Origin: Whitmania pigra
Lineage: Eukaryota > Annelida > Clitellata > Hirudinida > Haemopidae
DNA length: 64,000 nt
NCBI GenBank assembly: GCA_021613335.1
Contig: JAJTWR010000101.1
Span: forward strand, 140,001 to 204,000
Direction of reading: 5' to 3'
Part shown: positions 62,236 to 64,000 of the stretch, one piece after another
Layout: each line of letters begins with the position of its first letter
How positions within the stretch are numbered: position 1 is the first letter of the stretch
Translations under genes and position numbers: made by a program
Notes under the pieces: model-generated
Seen by the model: only the letters and a program-made list of their open reading frames with translations
Database searches by the model: none
What the model was told of the DNA's origin: nothing

Positions 62236-64000
62236 CAACCTTCCTGCTGCATACTTATTCACAATTCGCAAAACGAAGGTGTTTCTGTAAATCTTTCAAG
62301 GATTAGTCGCCAGCAGCGCACCTAATGTTAATAAGTATGTAAATGTATAATTATATTTATAATTATGCCAATGTATTTAAAATTTGTCCTATTAAACCTA
62401 TATTTCTCATTTGTAATTAATTTTATAATCGATTTGCAGGAAGTATAGAAAACTTGATATTTTCAAGATATTAAAAAATTAAATTTTTATAAATATAATT
62501 CAGCAAAAATCAGTCAAGTAAATAAATAATTTAATTAAAGATACAATCTCCTTGTGACTTACTTATTCAGAATACTGCCATCAAATCGAGGGTGTTTTTA
62601 TGAACAATTCAAGAAATTGCTGCCAAGATCAACAATAAATAATTTATTTAACGCTTTAATTAAACGTTTAATTTTATATTATATTTAAATAAAATATTAT
62701 TAATTAAATATCTAATATTAATATATTAAATTATTTATTATATTTCAATATTTAACTAAAATTTATAGTTTAATTAAATATTTAAAAGTTATTATTATTA
62801 TTGTTGTTATTAATAGCAGTAATGTTAATTTTTAGTATTATTAATAATGTAAATTTTATTTTAATTTGCAAAAATGTTAAATGGATATATGAATTCCTAA
62901 TATCATTATCTCAATTGGATTGGTTTCCATACTTCATGTGAATTTGTTAAATAAAGCAGTTAATCAAAAATAATAACCATTAATTAAACTACTGCATTGA
63001 TATTTAATTATTACAAATTTATCTAAAACATTAATTAAAAACCTATTCTAAGTTAAACAGCATTTTAAGGTTTTAAAACAAAATATGTTATTATATACCT
63101 CCGATGAGACAATTATTGGCTCAAAATATTGATTTTATTATTATTATTGTTATTGTTATTATTATTATTATTATTAATACTATTATTTATTTATGTGATT
63201 GAATTCCGTTGCATAACAAAGATGAGTTGGATTGATTACATTGTTAAGTATATCCCGTTTAATAAAGGTTCAATATTTCTCCTATCTGGTGTTTCTCTTC
63301 CAATTATGTCGAGATGAAATATTTTACAATTTGAGGGCCGATTGTTAATATTTCATTACGATTACTTAAAATGAAAAATTTATTGAAAATAAAATAATAT
63401 TTTTTAAGAATATTAATTGATGTACTTAATTGCATAACCACCACAACAATTTGAGAAATGTAAAAAAAAACTTATTATTGGCGTCTGAAGTCTCTTTGAA
63501 GACAAGATTCGATACAGTGTCAAATTATAGTGATGATACTGCAATTAGAATTTTTGCTAATATACTTTTGTTACGAATGAGATTATTGCAATAATATCGT
63601 TGATATTGTTGCTCTCGACAACTTGTTATTTGAGAGTTTAACTTGTAATTTGGAGAATGAACAATTATTCAATTCGCATGCAGTATTCTGAATAAATAAT
63701 TTTTGATTTCCTGGGATCAGTCATTTTAACCAAATTTATAAAAATATTATCTAATTATAATACCAATATTATTAGTAAAAAAATAAAATTAAAAAACAAT
63801 AAAAATATAAAAAAAAAAATTGTACAAGTCTTCCCGGAGGAGAGAAATCCGAATAATTAATTAAGAATAATTATAAATATTTATATAAATATAACATTTA
63901 TACTTTGCGACCAAAAATTTCCCTACCCGTTTTTATTTATTCAGAATAGTGCCTGCAAACCGAGGATGTTTCTGATTGAGATGATGTCGATGGATGGATG
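62236..64000. other. Repeat-rich end of window
   Basis: It contains R-repeat fragments (about 62560 and 63945), the copy-7 unit end (AATAAAGCAGTTAATCAAAA at about 62950, ATTATTGGCTCAAAATATTG at 63111) with a short ATT tract (63136-63176), and a SINE tail at about 63184-63235. No gene was recognised. Confidence 0.5.

Overview
This is a very AT-rich window of an animal nuclear genome. Short exons with GT-AG introns of roughly 40 to 2,000 bases, tRNA-derived SINEs, truncated LINEs, hAT remnants and long trinucleotide microsatellites all point to a metazoan. The gene content (Y-box protein, cysteine-string protein, small heat-shock protein, immunoglobulin and PAN/F5-8C lectin genes) fits a bilaterian invertebrate. 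An annelid such as a leech, or another lophotrochozoan, is my best guess, by inference only. Most genes are split into exons too small to stand out as open reading frames. I rebuilt them by hand from splice signals and required every codon phase to match.

Left part (1-14.2 kb). The 3' end of an EGF-like single-pass membrane protein gene (+) is followed by a dead LINE fragment. Next come three minus-strand genes: a compact 140-residue protein with two RING fingers and a C-terminal membrane segment, an eight-exon leucine-rich-repeat-like gene, and a Y-box (cold-shock domain) gene whose downstream exons can be joined in two phase-compatible ways that read one exon in two frames. Between 15.4 and 21.9 kb lie a MITE with terminal inverted repeats, a foldback element, a cluster of decayed immunoglobulin-domain genes, and an anomalous GC-rich island of about 650 bp with an internal duplication.

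Centre and right (23-62 kb). The main feature is an array of seven closely related genes encoding secreted PAN/apple plus F5/8-type-C (discoidin/fucolectin-like) proteins of about 262 residues. Three are on +, then two on -, then two on +. Each has four coding exons of nearly fixed length (294/297, 25, 235 and about 235 nt), a TATAAAAGTCTGA promoter and a palindromic ACATTCGGAATGT-like element upstream. Copy 2 has lost the AG of a splice acceptor, copy 3 has lost cysteines and gained seven codons, and copy 5 has a frameshifted C-terminus. Exon 3 of every copy can be read through its donor into a tail that resembles the start of exon 4. Between the two halves of the array are a small heat-shock protein gene (+) with a probable distal HSE/TATA promoter, a DNAJC5/cysteine-string protein gene (-), and a hAT transposon. 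The whole array is interspersed with segmental-duplication spacer, a 5'-truncated LINE that is still open, SINEs, and ATT/ATG microsatellites up to about 590 bp.

The strongest candidate for something undescribed is the lectin array, probably a recognition or mucosal lectin family under rapid birth and death. The tandem-RING membrane protein and the dual-frame Y-box exon come next. Function in all three is inference.
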